From Tragulus kanchil (Eukaryota; Chordata; Mammalia; Artiodactyla; Tragulidae), in the NCBI GenBank assembly GCA_022376925.1, contig JAIOJX010000026.1:249609330-249673329 (forward strand): DNA of 64,000 nt, given 5' to 3'. The notes under the pieces are model-generated. The model ran no database searches, was not told the DNA's origin, and worked only from the letters and a program-made list of their open reading frames with translations. Both the position numbers and the translations under genes were made by a program. Shown here piece after piece: positions 22,901-37,900 of this stretch (the stretch's first letter is position 1; each line of letters opens with the position of its first letter).

Positions 22901-25900
22901 AAACAGAAATGATATCTTTTAGCCTCAATATTCCCAGTTTATTCTTAGAATACATAAGTTCTTTGAAAGGGTAGTGTACCCAGAAAACATCCCTGACCTA
23001 AACTAGATCAATTCATTTGAAGAAATTAAATGTTATCTGCATAGCTGAACTTCTTCATCAACTTTTTATAACCTACATTTGGGCTCTCCAAACTCAAATT
23101 TTAATCACACACCCACAGCCTGCTCATATCCCACTTGCTTCTATATGCTGCTAGAATAAAGAAGACTATTCATAGTACTATCCAGAGAAAAACATCTTTA
23201 GAAGGTGACTTGACTTCAGGGAAAGTAATAGAACATTATACACTAAGAAATTTTTTTTCATGCTGATTGTCTCTACTGCTGCTCTCTTTTGTTGACAATA
23301 TAAAAACAGACTGTTATTTTCCATTTAATCTGCAAGGTTGAGTAGGTCAACCCTGTGGAAACTGATCATAATCCTTTCTTTTTTATTAACAAAACCTACT
23401 TTACTTCATCTGGCAACAAGTTGATGAATTTCTTTTGATTAGAGAGCAGTTGGCATGTAGAATCTCATGTCCTAGATATTTTCTCTAGGTCTAGAAAAAG
23501 TAAATTAAAGAACTCCTTTAACTTCTCAAAAGATATGTACAACAGTAGCCTTAGGAAGCTCCAGTCTCCTTGATCCTAAACTAAGGACCCTGTCTATACA
23601 AGGCCACTCCCATAGAACCACAGAACTGCCTACACTTATCAGATCAAATCCCTTATCCCCTCTAGGATGCTCCTCTAGAAGTGAAGGCAAAGATATCCCA
23701 AATACCGTCAATCCTACAGAAATCCAGGAAGTAGCCATGTATTTATGTCTCTGTCTTGTCAGCAAAACTCAGAATGCTCAAAAAAAAAAAAAAAAAAAAA
23801 AAACCTGCCATACATTTTTGAGAATATTGATTTAGAAACACAAAAAAACAGAAGTAATCATATACATTTCACTTTTTGAAAAGAAAGAACTTCAGCACAT
23901 GCCTCTAAGTCATAAATTAGTGCCTAATTAAGAGTTACATGTATCTTTTTTCTATAAGCAGAGGATCACTTTTAACAAACATATATTCTAAGGTTATAGA
24001 TAGAGACTTTAGTTCAGTGTTATCTAAAGAAGATATAACCTACACTCCACACCCACATAGCTAATGGTTTCAGTGAATTATTTGTACACTCAAGTTCATT
24101 CCTCAGGTTATACCAGTTACACAGAAAGTTCCAAGTCAACAAATTTTAAATTCAGCCCCTCTTTCCAGAAGGCATACAACAGCAAGAGGCATGTATTTAC
24201 TGTTATAATGATCCTTAGCATTTCTTGGATTTGAAGGCCATGAAAAATTTCTCTGCATTATTCTAACTTACACAATTTCCACGCATAATAGGAGTTCCAC
24301 ACAAGAAACATGCTACAACTTCAGCTTCAAGAGTTTCTCAGAACTACACAGCCCCTGAGCCATAGCATGTTCTCAGGAGTTTAATTCACCTGCTGAAGTA
24401 ATAGGAAAATGAGGCAATAATTCATATTGCTCTTCTAAAATCCCCAAGTGTCCCTTGTGAGCTTGTGCACACATGCATGTGTGTTCATGTTTTCATGTGT
24501 GTGTGTTATGTGTATGAAGGAAGGGATGTGACTTGACTTAGCCCCTCCTCCAAATACATTGGCCACTCCACAAGCCAAGCCAAAGGAAAACAGACTACTC
24601 TTGGTCCATGCTAGACAAGTTTTTTCCTGTAGTGATGATAACCTTAAGGCAATTTAGACACAGAAGTACTGAAAGAATGAAATGTAAGTGTGGTTTCTGA
24701 ACAGGAAATCACATTTACCATGAAGCAGGCGCTGTTCCTGTAACTGCAGAGATCTGAACTCCACCCATTTCTTCTTCAAGGTTTGCTGAGAAAGAAGGAA
24801 AAAAATGTTAATTATTGGGCCACCCCAGAGAAAAATAGCAGTATACTTTCAGGAGATTTGTTGAGATTTGTTAATTTGTTTTCATTTCTTTCTAGTACTA
24901 ACAGTCCCTCCCAACCATTTGAAAGATTTTTTTCTTCTGTATAATAGAGGAATACTGGGAACACTAATTTCTCAAGAAATAGTCTAGTAGCACCAACAAA
25001 CTGAAACAATGACATCGTTTCAATAGAGATAATAGAGAAGGGAAACAATGATATTGTGTATTTTTTATTTTAAAATATTAGAAAAAACAGATTGCTTGGG
25101 TCTGTGTCCATTTATTAGCTGTTTTGGCAAGACTTTACACTCAGCTCCTCTCACCTGTAACATGAGGACAACAACAGAACCTAAACCCTGGAATTGTCAT
25201 GAGGATTGTAAGATTCATAGATGAAAAATTGTGGAACAGTGGGTACAGCTTAGTAAATGTTCAAAAACTGTCCTGATAATTTTGAATTGACACAGAAGAT
25301 GTGGCACGTATATACAATGAAACATTTCTCAGCATTATTCTAACTTAACAATTTCCACGCATAATAGGAGTTCCACACAAGAAACATGCTACAACTTCAG
25401 CTTCAAGAGTTTCTCAGAACTACACAGCCCCTGAGCCATAGCATGTTCTCAGGAGTTTAATTCACCTGCTGAAGTAATAGGAAAATGAGGCAATAATTCA
25501 TATTGCTCTTCTAAAATCCCCAAGTGTCCCTTGTGAGCTTGTGCACACATGCATGTGTGTTCATGTTTTCATGTGTGTGTGTTATGTGTATGAAGGAAGG
25601 GATGTGACTTGACTTAGCCCCTCCTCCAAATACATTGGCCACTCCACAAGCCAAGCCAAAGGAAAACAGACTACTCTTGGTCCATGCTAGACAAGTTTTT
25701 TCCTGTAGTGATGATAACCTTAAGGCAATTTAGACACAGAAGTACTGAAAGAATGAAATGTAAGTGTGGTTTCTGAACAGGAAATCACATTTACCATGAA
25801 GCAGGCGCTGTTCCTGTAACTGCAGAGATCTGAACTCCACCCATTTCTTCTTCAAGGTTTGCTGAGAAAGAAGGAAAAAAATGTTAATTATTGGGCCACC

Positions 25901-28900
25901 CCAGAGAAAAATAGCAGTATACTTTCAGGAGATTTGTTGAGATTTGTTAATTTGTTTTCATTTCTTTCTAGTACTAACAGTCCCTCCCAACCATTTGAAA
26001 GATTTTTTTCTTCTGTATAATAGAGGAATACTGGGAACACTAATTTCTCAAGAAATAGTCTAGTAGCACCAACAAACTGAAACAATGACATCGTTTCAAT
26101 AGAGATAATAGAGAAGGGAAACAATGATATTGTGTATTTTTTATTTTAAAATATTAGAAAAAACAGATTGCTTGGGTCTGTGTCCATTTATTAGCTGTTT
26201 TGGCAAGACTTTACACTCAGCTCCTCTCACCTGTAACATGAGGACAACAACAGAACCTAAACCCTGGAATTGTCATGAGGATTGTAAGATTCATAGATGA
26301 AAAATTGTGGAACAGTGGGTACAGCTTAGTAAATGTTCAAAAACTGTCCTGATAATTTTGAATTGACACAGAAGATGTGGCACGTATATACAATGAAACA
26401 TTTCTCAGTCATAATAAAGACAGAAATAATGCATCTGCAGAAATCTGGATGGGTCTAGAGGTTATCACGCTAACTGAAAAGCAAGTCTGAAAGAAAAAGA
26501 CAAATATTACATGATATCACTTATATGTGAAACCTAAAAAAGTGACACAACCTTATATACAAAATAGATTCACAGACCTAGAGAACAAACTTTTGTTCAT
26601 CAATGGGGAAACAGGATGAGGGAGGGATAAATTAGGAATATGGGATTAAGAGGTACACCCCACTGTATGTAAAATAAATAAACAACAAGAATTTATTGTA
26701 CAGCACAGAGAACTACATTCAGTTTCTTGCAATAACATGCAATAGAGAAAAAAACAGTAAGAAATATACAGGTACAACTGGATCACTTTAAAACTACAAC
26801 ACAATGTTGTAAATCAACTGTATTTCAATTAAAAAATAAATACCACCATCATTCTACAAGCCTGGGTGACTTAAACCAGTTTTTCTGCTGGATATTTGTC
26901 TATTTTCTGTACCCAAAGGGGGAAGCTGACCAGTTCTAAAAGCATCTTTGGAGGGCTAAACTTCACTTTTTAACACATCTGACGTCTTAACTGCTTCCTT
27001 CCTTGGTTGCTCCTTGCATGAGAGCAATGAGGCCCAGAGAGGGGTGAAGCGGCTGCTGTAATGGTCACGACTGCATATGAGGTCTGGTCTAGCCCATGGC
27101 CAGGCCAGCGATGGGAATGGAAAGTCAACCAAAAATACATCTGTCAAGACACAAAGGCTCCTTCTCCCTCCTGTCTTTGGTTTTCACTCCACCCACTTCC
27201 TTTGCCACTTCAGGTCCCCATAGTAGGCCCAGACTGTGGTCCCCCACAGCTCATATTTGCCTATGGATACTTATCCAGAAGGAAAGGCAACCTAGTTAGA
27301 AACAAGTGGTCCTTTGTACAAATCAGTCTGGAAGGGGTAGATGAAGGCTAAAAAAGGGAGAGTGGGAAAAAGTACATTCGGAAGGGAAGACTAAAAGAAA
27401 AGAAAATATTACAAGAATGTCATTAAATGAAAAATTGTGGAACAGTGGGTACAGCTTAGTAAATGTTCAAAAACTGTCCTGATAATTTTGAATTGACACA
27501 GAAGATGTGGCACGTATATACAATGAAACATTTCTCAGTCATAATAAAGACAGAAATAATGCATCTGCAGAAATCTGGATGGGTCTAGAGGTTATCACGC
27601 TAACTGAAAAGCAAGTCTGAAAGAAAAAGACAAATATTACATGATATCACTTATATGTGAAACCTAAAAAAGTGACACAACCTTATATACAAAATAGATT
27701 CACAGACCTAGAGAACAAACTTTTGTTCATCAATGGGGAAACAGGATGAGGGAGGGATAAATTAGGAATATGGGATTAAGAGGTACACCCCACTGTATGT
27801 AAAATAAATAAACAACAAGAATTTATTGTACAGCACAGAGAACTACATTCAGTTTCTTGCAATAACATGCAATAGAGAAAAAAACAGTAAGAAATATACA
27901 GGTACAACTGGATCACTTTAAAACTACAACACAATGTTGTAAATCAACTGTATTTCAATTAAAAAATAAATACCACCATCATTCTACAAGCCTGGGTGAC
28001 TTAAACCAGTTTTTCTGCTGGATATTTGTCTATTTTCTGTACCCAAAGGGGGAAGCTGACCAGTTCTAAAAGCATCTTTGGAGGGCTAAACTTCACTTTT
28101 TAACACATCTGACGTCTTAACTGCTTCCTTCCTTGGTTGCTCCTTGCATGAGAGCAATGAGGCCCAGAGAGGGGTGAAGCGGCTGCTGTAATGGTCACGA
28201 CTGCATATGAGGTCTGGTCTAGCCCATGGCCAGGCCAGCGATGGGAATGGAAAGTCAACCAAAAATACATCTGTCAAGACACAAAGGCTCCTTCTCCCTC
28301 CTGTCTTTGGTTTTCACTCCACCCACTTCCTTTGCCACTTCAGGTCCCCATAGTAGGCCCAGACTGTGGTCCCCCACAGCTCATATTTGCCTATGGATAC
28401 TTATCCAGAAGGAAAGGCAACCTAGTTAGAAACAAGTGGTCCTTTGTACAAATCAGTCTGGAAGGGGTAGATGAAGGCTAAAAAAGGGAGAGTGGGAAAA
28501 AGTACATTCGGAAGGGGAAGACTAAAAGAAAAGAAAATATTACAAGAATGTCATTAAATGTTTAAGGGGAAAAATGGCTGCTTCCTCAGTTCAAGGACTG
28601 AACAATCACTGGGTAGGATTTTCTCAACCTTGATAATGTCTAGCAGGACTCCTTATGGTTGTCTATATCATTGTCTATATCATATGCAATCAATAAGTCA
28701 AACACATAAAATACCTGGCTCAGTTAAGTCCTTGTTCTTTCTGGACCATAACATAGTCTACCTGGTTCTAAGACTGCTGGGCTACCTGAATTACAGGCCT
28801 TGTAAATCTGAGATCATCTGAAGGTCAGAGTCAGGAAACCAGGAAGTACAGAATCAACAGGGATCTGGCATAGACACCAATTCCTTTCTTCCTTCTTAAA

Positions 28901-31900
28901 CAGCTTTATCTCTTACAAGAGAATAGATTCCAGGTGGGGAACAGAAGGAGAGATCTATACTCAAAACTAATTATAGGGACAAGAGGAAGCTGTATTTCTG
29001 TACTTATTACCCATAAATACAAAGTCAGGGCCTCCCAAATAATTTCTGTAAAAATAAACGTTTTTAAGTATCAAATTAGTTGATCTGTCTCGGTCATCTT
29101 AGTATGTCATCACTTAAACCAAGAAAATATCAGTGTGAAGAGCAGAGTGACTAAGAGTTTTTAGCCTATATTTTGAAGCTTCCCTATTTTCCTCAGAGTC
29201 TGTTTCAGCCTGTTATTAACATCACAGTATGTATTTAGACAAATTCAACCTGTCATTATTAGAAGAAAACCGAAGCACATACGAGATCTAACCCCACTGG
29301 GCCACATCAGCTCAGCTCACTGTGCCTAGCTCAGTGCTCAGTACATTGCAGCTGCTCAGTAAATGCTGGCTAAGTGAATAAATGAAAAGAGATGGCTTCC
29401 TGAACTCAGCTGTCACAGACTGAATATTTTGGTTGTACATATCTCTAACATTTTCATTCTGTAAGAGACTTATAAATAAACATTTCCATGGCACTTTACT
29501 ACTTTTAGGCTTCCTAGGCTTCTCTGGCAGCTCAGACAGTAAAGAATCCACCTGCAATGCAAGACACAGGTTCCATTCCTGGGTCAGGAAGGGACCCTGC
29601 ATTCCCTTACCCTGCAGAAGGGAATGGCTATCCACCCCAGCATTCTTGCCTAGAGAATTCCATGGACAAGCTATAGTGCATGGGGTTGCAGAGTCAAACA
29701 TGATAGAGTGACTAACACTACTTTTATAGTGTTTTCATGGATAATATGCTGCTTAATTTTTCTAACTGTCCTAAAAATTCCAAATTAAAAAATAAAAATT
29801 CAAGGTAGCAAAGTATTTCCCAATAGCTACAAACTCAGTAAATATCAGAGAATAGCTCTCTCATCCCACTAGATATGCTGTTTTCATGTTAAACATTTGA
29901 ATCATAGGTCACGAGAAAGGAATTCCCTGAGAATACAGGTCAGAAGAGACCATTTTTTCTGAAGAAGAGATCATGGCCACAAAAAGAGGCTTTGTGGGAC
30001 ACAATGCACACTCAAGATACACGAACTAAATGTCATTGCGTGAAGGGGAAGCCAACCTTACTCTGGTTAATAGGTCAGACACAGACATTTCTGAGTCAAA
30101 GTATGAGCTGGAAATCTCAGAATTACAAGATTAAAAAGGAAACAGAAATAAAAGATGATGAACAGGAATGAACCCAAAGTTTTGTTGGATTTGGAGAAAA
30201 AGAAAGAGGTCATGAGAAAATTGGACCCTAATCTGAGGTAGAAACAAAGACAAGTTTCCTGCTTGAGTAAAGAACATGGCTGAAGTTCCACCACCACGAA
30301 GGGAGGCTGAACAAAGCTGCTGAGGGAGCTCACGGAAAGCATGTGCCCAGGGAGGCAGGAGCACATGAATGCAGCTGCATGAGCTGAGCTGAGCAGCACA
30401 CCAGCTCCCAGGGAAGGCATCCAAGCTGCCAGACCTGGTTCTGGACCGGAAACCTTGAAGTACAAAGCAGAAGCCACTCCTCAACTCTCACAATGAATGG
30501 AACGGAGAGGTCAAGGGAAGTGGGTAGCCCCAACTCCAGAATTATGCAAAAGTTTAATGATAAGAAAGACAACAAAGCTGGTAATCAGTACATTAATTCT
30601 CTTCAAACAAAATAAAAATAGAAAAGTGTTCAAAGAGTTTAAAATAAGAGCATTTGCAGTACGCTGAGGAAAAAAATGTGATGTGCTTAAAAACAAGAAA
30701 TTTGAAACAAAGGAAAAATAAAAGATAGATATAAAAAATAATTAGCTGAAAATAAAAAAATTAATTTTTAAAACTCAATATAAAGAATACATTCTATATA
30801 GGACACAGACAACATTAATGAAGATATAGATAGACATAGCAGATATGTACACACATATTTATATAACTGAATCACGTCACTATATACCTGAAACTAACAT
30901 AAAATTGTAAATCAATTACACTTCAATTAAAAAACATAACAAAATATAAAGTGATACAAAGAAGGTGAAGGGGTGGCTAAGAAGCATGGAAGATAAACTG
31001 AAATATGCCTAGCAGGAATTTCAGCAGATAATCCAGGAAATGGTGAGAAAGATATATTCACAGAGCTCAAGCTGATAATTATAAAAAACTGAAGAAAGAA
31101 AGTCACAAAAACTGAGGACACTGCAAGTTTCTAGCAGAATCAATTTTGAAATGAATCCAGCCCCAGTCACATTGTGGTGAAATTATAAATCAGTAAAGTC
31201 AAAAGAACCTTAAAAGCAACTAGGAAAAGGTGAAAATTTACCAAAACATGAAACACTGGGTTTTAAAAGTTCCCAAAATGGGAAATGCTGTAGAAAGAAT
31301 TACCAAGAAGAAAAGAAAAAAAGAGACGGCATAAAAAGTAGTACAAATGAAAATGGGGATATAAGCACAGCTTGATAGAAAAGAAAAAGATAATAATAGA
31401 ATGTTTATTATTAATTCATGCAAACAGTTTGAAAATTTCAAAACTTAATTAGTAAAAACATCATTCCATAAAGCTGGTTCAAGCAAACAAACAAAAACAG
31501 AAAGCCTGAGGTAGTCTTGTAACTAATAAAGAAACTGAAACAGTTTAAAAGAACCCCAAGCCCAGGTGATTCAAACAGTGTTATAAGAATTCTACCAGAG
31601 GACAAAAAGGGGAAGAGACTCCTCAGCTCATGCTGAGTCTAGTAAATTTGATACCAAAACTATAAAAAAAAAAGTCTGAGAAAAGAAAATTACAGACCAT
31701 TCTACCTGTAAAGTGAAGTTACCCTCAACAATCCTAAAGAAAATGTTAGCAAGTCAAATTTACAAGTATATAAAATATATAAATTATGATTTTATAATTA
31801 TATAAATTACAGATTTATTATAGAAATGCAAAAGTGCTTTTACATTAGAAAAATCTATAAATGTTATTCACCAAATGACAGATTTTTAAAAATAAATAAA

Positions 31901-34900
31901 TGAGAAGACCATCTCAACACTTACAGAAAAAAAATATTTGATACAATATAATACACAAGCACTGTAAAAACTACCAGCAAACTTGGTATAGAAGGGAGCT
32001 TCCTTAACATGAAAAGTATAACCCTAGAGACAAGAAATAGTCAAAAGAACTCCCTTTAAGGTCAAGATCAAAGCAAGGATGCCTACTATTTTAGTTTCTA
32101 TTCACCACTGTATTGTAGACCTTTCCCAGTGTAGCACAATAAGAAAAAGAGCTGAATATCATTCTTAACAGACAGCTACTATCTTCATAAGAAACTCAAA
32201 ATGATCTACAGATATTTAAAAATTATATATTCTGGCAAAGTGTTTGAATATAATAACTGCATAGAAAAACTTATTTCACACATCTACATCTATATATCGA
32301 TCTCATTCATCAAACCATTTTAATTAACAAAGAAACTGTAATAAGAACAAAGTCATTATAAGATCTATCTGCATGAAAATAAAGAATCTTATTGAAAGAT
32401 AATAATTTAAATATTAATTACTGAGTCTGTCAGTAAGAAAACTTAATATCATATGGATATCAGATTTCCTCACATTTATCTATCTATATAAGACCATGAT
32501 ATCTATCAAAACACGAACATTTAGTTATAGAACTTGACAGTTGGATTCTAAAATGTATACAGACAATCAAAGGGCCAAGAATAATCTAAAAAGTTTGTCC
32601 AGTGAGATATCAATATTTATTATAACAGTACACTTGCTTAGCCTGAGATAAACAAACTGATCAATGGATCAGAATTAGAAGCTGTAAGATCCATTCATAA
32701 ATGGAACTAATGTAAAAACAGAAGTTTCATTTCAGGTCCACTGGGGAAAAGAAAGACTATATAAAATGGTACTTGGAGATCTGAGATTTCAAATAGAAAA
32801 GAATAAAATAAAATTGGAATTATATCTCATACTACCTATAAAAATTAATTCTGAATGAATTAAGATTTGAATACTAAAAAAAACTTTTAGAAGAAAATAT
32901 ACAAAATGCAAATTACCTAAAAAGACAAACAATTAGGAGGCCATCTCAACACTTACAGAAAAAAAATATTTGATACAATATAATACACAAGCACTGTAAA
33001 AACTACCAGCAAACTTGGTATAGAAGGGAGCTTCCTTAACATGAAAAGTATAACCCTAGAGACAAGAAATAGTCAAAAGAACTCCCTTTAAGGTCAAGAT
33101 CAAAGCAAGGATGCCTACTATTTTAGTTTCTATTCACCACTGTATTGTAGACCTTTCCCAGTGTAGCACAATAAGAAAAAGAGCTGAATATCATTCTTAA
33201 CAGACAGCTACTATCTTCATAAGAAACTCAAAATGATCTACAGATATTTAAAAATTATATATTCTGGCAAAGTGTTTGAATATAATAACTGCATAGAAAA
33301 ACTTATTTCACACATCTACATCTATATATCGATCTCATTCATCAAACCATTTTAATTAACAAAGAAACTGTAATAAGAACAAAGTCATTATAAGATCTAT
33401 CTGCATGAAAATAAAGAATCTTATTGAAAGATAATAATTTAAATATTAATTACTGAGTCTGTCAGTAAGAAAACTTAATATCATATGGATATCAGATTTC
33501 CTCACATTTATCTATCTATATAAGACCATGATATCTATCAAAACACGAACATTTAGTTATAGAACTTGACAGTTGGATTCTAAAATGTATACAGACAATC
33601 AAAGGGCCAAGAATAATCTAAAAAGTTTGTCCAGTGAGATATCAATATTTATTATAACAGTACACTTGCTTAGCCTGAGATAAACAAACTGATCAATGGA
33701 TCAGAATTAGAAGCTGTAAGATCCATTCATAAATGGAACTAATGTAAAAACAGAAGTTTCATTTCAGGTCCACTGGGGAAAAAGAAAGACTATATAAAAT
33801 GGTACTTGGAGATCTGAGATTTCAAATAGAAAAGAATAAAATAAAATTGGAATTATATCTCATACTACCTATAAAAATTAATTCTGAATGAATTAAGATT
33901 TGAATACTAAAAAAAACTTTTAGAAGAAAATATACAAAATGCAAATTACCTAAAAAGACAAACAATTAGGAGGCCCCTCATAAACAAAATGCCAAAGAAC
34001 AATAAATTCAAAGTGCTAAAGAGACAAAAAATCAGCTTAGAATAATTCAATTACCTATAAAACTCTTTCAATAGTAGTAGTGAAATAATGCTTTTCAATA
34101 AAGACTCACCCACTCTCACTGAAAGAACTACAGCAAGAAGGAAAGTAAGTCCAAAGGTAAAGAACAGAAAACAAGAAACAGTGGCAAGCCCATCGGTTCA
34201 CAGTTTGGTATACTTGTTTATTACTAGCTGTTAAGAATAAAAACCTATCTTTTTTCATTTAAAAATTGATAGAATTTTGTAAAGTAAGCAATCATAAGGA
34301 AGATGGAGTCTTAAATGGACATTTAAACATGTTATGGTCCTCATGATGCTCTGGGAAATGATGTAGATATTGAAATTTTTCTAGGTTAGGAAAAAAAATT
34401 ATGTATGTTAAAACTTCAAGAGAACATGTTCAAAGGAGAGAAAATGCTTATAACCATGCACATATGTGTTGTGTAAGAGAGTTCTTTATTCTATGAAACA
34501 TAAACCTATTTTTTCACTTATGTTTTAAATAGTATCACTAGTTTATATACTACATTTCTTTCCTTTTTCCTTACAAAAGGCTGAAAAAGCCAGTTTTACT
34601 TTTCCAAAAATGATGTTCACTAAGACTCTTTTGCAGAAACAAATTTACTTTCGACAGTTAAAAAAAACCTAAAGATAGTAAGATGAGCTATCTACTCCTT
34701 ACAAAAGTTTAATGATAAAATGTTAGAAACACTTCTTTTAACTGGAAAGCTAAGACTCACTGTTTCCAATATTCTGAAGGTCCTAAGCAATATTATAAGA
34801 GAAGAAAAAATAAATTAGTTGAATAATTGGGATTAAAGGGACAAAACTTTCATTATATGCTGATAATATTCCGTTTATATAAAAAAAATCCAAGGAGATC

Positions 34901-37900
34901 TATAAACATATAACTAAAATAAAGGGAGTTCAGCAAGACTCGAGCATTTAAGACTTTACACAAAAATCAATAGCAATAAGCAGTTGAAAAATTAAGAGGC
35001 CATATTGATTATAGCAAGAAAAATTTTAAAATAATTCTATTTATTAATTAAAACTATAAATTGTGTTTATTATATAGGAATACATCTATCAATGTATATA
35101 TAATATTCATTATATAATATGTAATGTACAATCAATGTAAATATAAAAATTGATGAAGAAAATACAGAATGGGGCTTCCCCTGGTGGTCCAGTGGGTATG
35201 GACACCGCCTTGCAGTACAAGGGGTGCCGGTTTGATCCCTGGCCTGGGAAGATCCCACGTGCCGCGGAGCGGCTAGACTGATGTGTCCAATTACCGAGCC
35301 AAAGCTCTGGCACACATGCGCCCAGAGCCGGCGCTCTGCGACGACAGAGGCCACCGCGATGGGAGGCCCACAGGAGCCGAAGAACAAAGACGGATGAAAA
35401 TAGAGAAATGAAAGACCAATAGAAGTAGCCCGCCCATTCCTCTCCCTCCCCACCCCCTCCCCCCCAAAAAAGATAAATAAATAAAATTTTAAAAAAAGAA
35501 AAGAAAAGAAAATACAGAATGTTTTTGAATTACATAAAATACCTGAATGGAAAAACAGAGTTCCTGTGTTTGAAGTAAAAAAAGCAAAAAGTGTAACAAT
35601 GTTGTTTGATCTCATTTGTTCTATAAACACAATTCATTCTCATCACAATCTCACAGAGGATATTTTTTCAGGAAATTTTATAAAAGGATTCAAAAGATCA
35701 CAGGAATAAGCAAAGTGACAAGAATATAAAACTAACATTGAGCAAAAAGAAAACAGGGCTTGTTGATGAATTAGATGTAGGAGAAGGGAGGAATACAAAA
35801 CAGAAGTATAGTAACTCTACCCCCACGGGCTTAATAACTAAGATGCACATAAGTGAGGTCCTGAACTTCATGGCCTGCCAGAGCATCCCTACTCTAGGAA
35901 ACTAAGATTTTTAAGACCCTCAAAGAGTCCAGAAAATTTTCACTGTCTTGCGCTGTATACTACCTCCTGGAAATTTTAATTTCCTTTCCCAAGTTGATAG
36001 TGTATTTGCCAGGGAAAGTAGACTGAAGGACAGTCACGGGAATAGGAGGACATCATTTTTGTAGAAAGAATGAGGCAAAACCGAAGGACACCGAGGAGGA
36101 CAACAGAAAAACAAAAATTCCAGGCCCTCCTGCACCCACATACAGCACTAGAAATGACAAAAGACAGCTCCTTCTTCTTCAATTTTTCCCAGAATACATT
36201 TATCAATGTATATATAATATTCATTATATAATATGTAATGTACAATCAATGTAAATATAAAAATTGATGAAGAAAATACAGAATGGGGCTTCCCCTGGTG
36301 GTCCAGTGGGTATGGACACCGCCTTGCAGTACAAGGGGTGCCGGTTTGATCCCTGGCCTGGGAAGATCCCACGTGCCGCGGAGCGGCTAGACTGATGTGT
36401 CCAATTACCGAGCCAAAGCTCTGGCACACATGCGCCCAGAGCCGGCGCTCTGCGACGACAGAGGCCACCGCGATGGGAGGCCCACAGGAGCCGAAGAACA
36501 AAGACGGATGAAAATAGAGAAATGAAAGACCAATAGAAGTAGCCCGCCCATTCCTCTCCCTCCCCACCCCCTCCCCCCCAAAAAAGATAAATAAATAAAA
36601 TTTTAAAAAAAGAAAAGAAAAGAAAATACAGAATGTTTTTGAATTACATAAAATACCTGAATGGAAAAACAGAGTTCCTGTGTTTGAAGTAAAAAAAGCA
36701 AAAAGTGTAACAATGTTGTTTGATCTCATTTGTTCTATAAACACAATTCATTCTCATCACAATCTCACAGAGGATATTTTTTCAGGAAATTTTATAAAAG
36801 GATTCAAAAGATCACAGGAATAAGCAAAGTGACAAGAATATAAAACTAACATTGAGCAAAAAGAAAACAGGGCTTGTTGATGAATTAGATGTAGGAGAAG
36901 GGAGGAATACAAAACAGAAGTATAGTAACTCTACCCCCACGGGCTTAATAACTAAGATGCACATAAGTGAGGTCCTGAACTTCATGGCCTGCCAGAGCAT
37001 CCCTACTCTAGGAAACTAAGATTTTTAAGACCCTCAAAGAGTCCAGAAAATTTTCACTGTCTTGCGCTGTATACTACCTCCTGGAAATTTTAATTTCCTT
37101 TCCCAAGTTGATAGTGTATTTGCCAGGGAAAGTAGACTGAAGGACAGTCACGGGAATAGGAGGACATCATTTTTGTAGAAAGAATGAGGCAAAACCGAAG
37201 GACACCGAGGAGGACAACAGAAAAACAAAAATTCCAGGCCCTCCTGCACCCACATACAGCACTAGAGAAAATGACAAAAAGACAGCTCCTTCTTCTTCAA
37301 TTTTTCCCAAATAGAATGTAAATCAAGAGAGATCACAGGTGCATTAACGAAAAGTTCTTCAGATGATGTTCCTTCCTGTTGCCTTTCTGAGGCTCATAGA
37401 CACACAGAAGGAGGAAGGAAGGAAGTGATTTGCCCTGGTTTGCAGAATTTAATATTCCTGCAAAGGTAATTGTATGACTCTCAATAATTCAGCATTTTAG
37501 ACTCTTCATGACATTTCATCATCAAGGGCTATCTCAATTCTTCAAATAGATCTTTATTCTTCCACTCACACATTCAAGGATGAAAAATGAGCCTCACTGT
37601 ATTAAATTAAATTACCTTTAAAACTTGCAGCTTTGCCTCAAGCTCTGTTCTTTTGAGAATCATTGTTCCATTAAGAGTCTCTATCCTGTTTTAAGAAAAA
37701 AGAGAGGGGAGGGGAATAGCATGAATGATTCTTTCAAATAAGTACCATCGTTATGGAGTACTACACTTTGAGCACAGACTCTCCTCAAAAAACAACTAAC
37801 TGTTACCATTCTTACGGTGCTTCAAGTATCTGGACCTAAGCCAAACCTTCTGACAATATTCAAAGAAAGAATATGGGAAAAAATACACCATTTGAGAGAG

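Larger units (their letters stand above)
21064..23256. repeat. Direct duplication 9 (21064-22158 = 22159-23256)
   Basis: Offset 1095 bp. Overlaps duplication 8, so its Bov-tA SINE appears three times (20125, 21199, 22294). The join lies in a T run. Confidence 0.93.
20990..25794 (-). other. CYTIP intron 7 (with downstream copy of exon 7)
   Basis: About 4.8 kb. It contains two copies of a Bov-tA SINE (a third lies at 20125), one complete 1.1 kb duplication, and a 26-base A run near 23780. Stretch 23256-24250 is single-copy without a recognised repeat. Confidence 0.75.
24255..26408. repeat. Direct duplication 10 (24255-25331 = 25332-26408), copies CYTIP exon 7
   Basis: Offset 1076-1077 bp, with a one-base loss in the first 20 bp of copy 2. 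The join falls at a short shared CAGCATTATTC-like stretch. Confidence 0.94.
26297..28557. repeat. Direct duplication 11 (26297-27426 = 27427-28557)
   Basis: Offset 1130 bp. A G-run is one base shorter about 50 bp before the end of copy 1. Duplicates an L1 3' end. Confidence 0.93.
35081..37309. repeat. Direct duplication 13 (35081-36191 = 36195-37309)
   Basis: Offset 1114 bp. Carries a young CHR-like SINE with both target-site duplications. Four missing bases lie in the last 45 bp of copy 1. Confidence 0.93.

Noticed and set aside
29312..30575. Open frames of 80-136 codons in intron 6
   Set aside because: They cross a Bov-tA SINE or hydrophobic AT-rich sequence, have no splice context and no recognisable domain.
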